From Corynebacterium breve (lineage in GTDB: Bacteria > Actinomycetota > Actinomycetes > Mycobacteriales > Mycobacteriaceae), in contig NZ_CP126969.1 in assembly GCF_030252165.1 (NCBI RefSeq), forward strand, positions 992,001 to 1,056,000: a stretch of 64,000 bases of DNA, in the 5' to 3' direction. Below, piece by piece: positions 58,766-64,000 of this stretch. Position numbers and translations under genes: made by a program. The notes below the pieces were generated by a model. It was not told the DNA's origin. It saw nothing but the letters and a program-made list of their open reading frames with translations, and did no database searches. Position 1 is the first letter of the stretch. Each line of letters starts with the position of its first letter.

Positions 58766-60040
58766 ATGTCATCGACGAACATCATTGACGAGCTCTCTTG
58801 GCGTGGCCTGATCAACCAGTCCACCGATCTTGATGACCTCCGCGAGGCTACTCAAAACCCCATCACTTTGTACTGCGGTTTTGATCCCACCGGTCCGTCT
58901 CTGCACGCGGGCCACTTGGTTCCGCTGCTCATGCTTCGTCGTTTTCAGATGGCGGGTCACCGTCCGTTGGTGCTGGCGGGTGGCGCGACAGGCATGATCG
59001 GCGATCCCCGTGACGTTGGTGAGCGATCCATGAATTCCGAGGACACTGTCGAAGATTGGGCAGAGCGCATTTCGGGCCAGCTTTCGCGCTTTGTCTCCTT
59101 TGAGGGTGACAACGCAGCTCAGTTGGTGAACAACAACGACTGGACCAAGGATCTTACGGTCATTTCGTTCCTTCGCGACATCGGCAAGCACTTTCCGCTC
59201 TCCACGATGCTGGCGCGCGACACCGTAAAGCGCCGCCTGGAAAATGACGGCATTTCATACACCGAGTTCTCATACATGCTGCTTCAGGCCAATGACTTTG
59301 TGCAGCTGCGTCGTAACTTTGACTGCATTTTGCAGGTGGGAGGTGGCGACCAGTGGGGCAACCTAGTCGCGGGCGTTGATCTGAATCGTCGGATGGACGG
59401 TGAACAAACACACGCGCTGACCGTCCCTTTGGTTACAGATTCCGAGGGTAAGAAATTTGGTAAGTCGACCGGCGGCGGCTCCTTGTGGCTCGACCCCGAG
59501 ATGACCAGCCCATATACGTGGTACCAATACTTCATCAACGCATCCGATGCCGACGTGATCCGCTACCTTCGTTGGTTCACCTTCTTAACCAAGGAAGAGC
59601 TTGAGGAGCTCGAGGTGGAAGTTGCCGAGCGTCCATTCAAGCGCGAAGCGCAAAAGCGATTGGCCCAGGAAATGACTGACTTGGTCCATGGGCCGGAAGC
59701 AACGAAGGCTGTGGAACTTGCATCGCAGGCCCTTTTCGGTCGCGCCGAACTTACTGAACTCGATGAGAAAACATTGGCGTCGGCAGTTTCAGAAACTGCC
59801 GTGTTCGAGGTAGCGGCAGGGGAACCTCGCACTATTGTTGATCTCCTAGTGGGCACCGGCCTTGTTGATTCACGCGGTGCCGCACGCCGAGCCATCAAGG
59901 AAGGTGGCGCGTACGTGAACAACGAGCGTGTCGATTCCGAGGAGTGGGAGCCTGCTGCCACCGATCTGCTTCACGGCACCTGGCTCGTTCTTCGCCGAGG
60001 TAAGAAGAACTTTGCGGGTGTTCGGATCGCCCAATCTTAG
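58766..60040 (+). CDS. tyrS: Tyrosyl-tRNA synthetase
   Basis: TyrS charges tRNA(Tyr). The 424-residue class I enzyme has the HIGH-type motif [32 protein letters not shown], and the KMSKS-type loop [12 protein letters not shown]-terminal S4 RNA-binding domain ([20 protein letters not shown]) follows. AAAGGAA precedes the ATG. The gap upstream is 49 bases, too short for a T-box. A terminator follows, then the rRNA promoters. Confidence 0.97.
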   Translation: MSSTNIIDELSWRGLINQSTDLDDLREATQNPITLYCGFDPTGPSLHAGHLVPLLMLRRFQMAGHRPLVLAGGATGMIGDPRDVGERSMNSEDTVEDWAERISGQLSRFVSFEGDNAAQLVNNNDWTKDLTVISFLRDIGKHFPLSTMLARDTVKRRLENDGISYTEFSYMLLQANDFVQLRRNFDCILQVGGGDQWGNLVAGVDLNRRMDGEQTHALTVPLVTDSEGKKFGKSTGGGSLWLDPEMTSPYTWYQYFINASDADVIRYLRWFTFLTKEELEELEVEVAERPFKREAQKRLAQEMTDLVHGPEATKAVELASQALFGRAELTELDEKTLASAVSETAVFEVAAGEPRTIVDLLVGTGLVDSRGAARRAIKEGGAYVNNERVDSEEWEPAATDLLHGTWLVLRRGKKNFAGVRIAQS

Positions 60041-60060
60041 TTTTGCTTGTCGACGACTTC

Positions 60061-60086
60061 GCCGCTCCTTTAAGGGGCGGCTTTTT
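60061..60086 (+). terminator. tyrS terminator
   Basis: GCCGCTCCTT pairs with AGGGGCGGC across a short TTAA loop, with one G-U pair, and is followed by TTTTTCG. It shields the rRNA promoters from tyrS transcription. Confidence 0.9.
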
Positions 60087-60106
60087 CGTATGGTGACCTG
60101 GCGATT

Positions 60107-60134
60107 TTGAAGTTATCTTGCACGTGTGTAAATT
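60107..60134 (+). promoter_or_regulatory. Possible upstream rRNA promoter
   Basis: TTGAAG (60107-60112) and TAAATT (60129-60134) are separated by 16 bases, about 550 bases before 16S rRNA. rRNA operons often have tandem promoters. The match is reasonable but not strong. Confidence 0.5.
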
Positions 60135-60191
60135 AATCCAAGTCGCCGAGAGCCGAAAGGAACTCAGGATGACAGGGAAGTAAACAGGAAG

Positions 60192-60221
60192 TTGACAAAA
60201 AATAACGATGTCAGCTAGAGT
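60192..60221 (+). promoter_or_regulatory. Main rRNA promoter
   Basis: A consensus -35 TTGACA (60192-60197), 18-base spacer and -10 TAGAGT (60216-60221). An A-rich stretch follows the -35. It lies about 465 bases before the 16S gene and is the best promoter match in the window. Confidence 0.75.
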
Positions 60222-60280
60222 GAGAATTCCCGCCGCGAAGTAAAGATTTAATGAATTTAGATCCGAGCATCGCGTGCGAA

Positions 60281-60303
60281 TGTTGTGTGAGAACTCGATA
60301 GTG
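60281..60303 (+). promoter_or_regulatory. BoxA-like antitermination element, leader copy
   Basis: TGTTGTGTGAGAACT plus CGATAGTG. The same 23-base block with two differences occurs before 23S rRNA at 62486-62508. Position before each large rRNA fits the NusB/NusE-binding boxA region of rRNA operons. Confidence 0.6.
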
Positions 60304-60573
60304 TGCCAATGTACTTTTGTTTGTGGATTGGTGTGTGGCTTTTGTGTGTGCCGGCTGCGTGATCCTGTTGTGGGGTTGTGTGGTGGGTGTGTGCCGGTGA
60401 TGCGTGCTTTTTCGTGGGGTGCGTGTTGTTTTTTGATAGCGGTACAAGATGCATGATTGTTGCGGACTGGTTTGTGAATGAAGACATTTTATTTTTGTTT
60501 TTGTTGATGGACTTTTTAGTTTGTTGATGATTGTTTGCTGGCCCTTTGTTTTGTTCCTCGTCAAGGGATGGGG

Positions 60574-60644
60574 GTCAGTGTTGTTTTGTAATTTTTTGGA
60601 CAATTGGCGAATGATATTTTTTGTTGTTTGTCAGTGTTGTTTTG
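60574..60644 (+). repeat. 15-base direct repeat in rRNA leader
   Basis: GTCAGTGTTGTTTTG occurs at 60574-60588 and 60630-60644, 56 bases apart, in the GT-rich leader. Its role is unknown; it might be part of an RNase III processing stem with spacer sequences or a chance product of low complexity. Confidence 0.6.
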
Positions 60645-60686
60645 GTTGGGTTTTCGGGCTTTTTGCTTGATGTTTCTTCTGAAATG

Positions 60687-64000
<3,314 letters not shown>

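Larger units (their letters stand above)
60222..60686 (+). other. rRNA operon leader
   Basis: About 465 bases of transcribed leader without a credible gene. From roughly 60300 on the RNA-like strand is very rich in G and T and poor in A and C. TGTTGTGTGAGAACT at 60281-60295, followed by ATAGTG, resembles the boxA-type antitermination region of actinobacterial rRNA leaders and recurs in the 16S-23S spacer. A 15-base direct repeat lies near the end (60574-60588 and 60630-60644). Confidence 0.7.

Overview
The window reads as a contiguous piece of chromosome from a Corynebacterium-type actinobacterium of moderate GC content. The evidence is the arginine operon order argC-argJ-argB-argD-argF-argR-argG-argH, the polA / methyltransferase / rpsA / coaE / uvrB run, the infC-rpmI-rplT / rRNA methylase / pheST block, tyrS followed by an rRNA operon, the actinobacterial style of the 16S rRNA gene, and several genes whose -10 box lies so close to the start codon that leaderless mRNAs are likely. 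I cannot name the species from the sequence alone.

Layout. 1-4884 (+): end of ung, a DAK2/FakA-like kinase protein, recG, rsmD and coaD, followed by a TauE/SafE-type exporter (to 5627). 5629-8207 (-): a polar amino-acid ABC transporter (ATPase, permease, lipoprotein). 8423-10522 (+): a secreted metallophosphoesterase with unusual active-site motifs. 10605-15145 (-): a tightly overlapping four-gene 2-oxoacid oxidoreductase operon (PorG, PorA, PorB and a fused FAD/NAD(P)H/ferredoxin subunit). 15251-18752 (-): PopT-like polyprenyl-phosphate translocase (DUF368), a PstS-like lipoprotein, an 81-residue soluble protein and a Na/Pi symporter, with a possible Pho-type 11-bp repeat array upstream. 18954-19510 (-): a small unknown gene and a tRNA with CAA anticodon. 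19614-29887: polA, a winged-helix (HTH_42/AlkZ-like) protein, a methyltransferase (-), rpsA, coaE, a DUF4259 protein, uvrB and two universal stress proteins. 29945-33904 (-): HelD-like ATPase, a DoxX protein with a long charged tail, and a metallo-beta-lactamase hydrolase. 34008-39813: uvrA behind a probable SOS box, a DUF2339 membrane protein (-) and an anchored Ser/Thr-rich protein. 40091-45914 (+): infC with an apparent AUC start behind a strong leader hairpin, rpmI, rplT, a SpoU methylase, pheS and pheT. 46015-55137 (+): a small secreted protein and the complete arginine operon. 55178-58716 (+): an overlapping cluster of an anchored binding protein, a binding-protein/vWA lipoprotein, an XpaC-like protein and a Trm112-like zinc protein. 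58766-60040: tyrS. 60107-64000: rRNA promoters, leader, 16S rRNA, a spacer without tRNA genes, and the 5' part of 23S rRNA.

Most of the window is housekeeping. The parts that look accessory or little described are (a) the 2-oxoacid oxidoreductase whose electron-transfer subunit is fused to an NAD(P)H-type flavoprotein, which could let a facultative actinobacterium reduce NAD(P)+ directly; (b) the operon that joins a Na/Pi symporter to an orphan phosphate-binding lipoprotein and a small soluble protein, behind 11-bp phased repeats and followed by a long hairpin; and (c) the binding protein / vWA / XpaC cluster, which lacks any permease. Regulatory points of interest are the infC start and leader, helically phased TGCAT motifs at argC, and the SOS-like box at uvrA. 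No CRISPR array, insertion sequence or prophage was seen.
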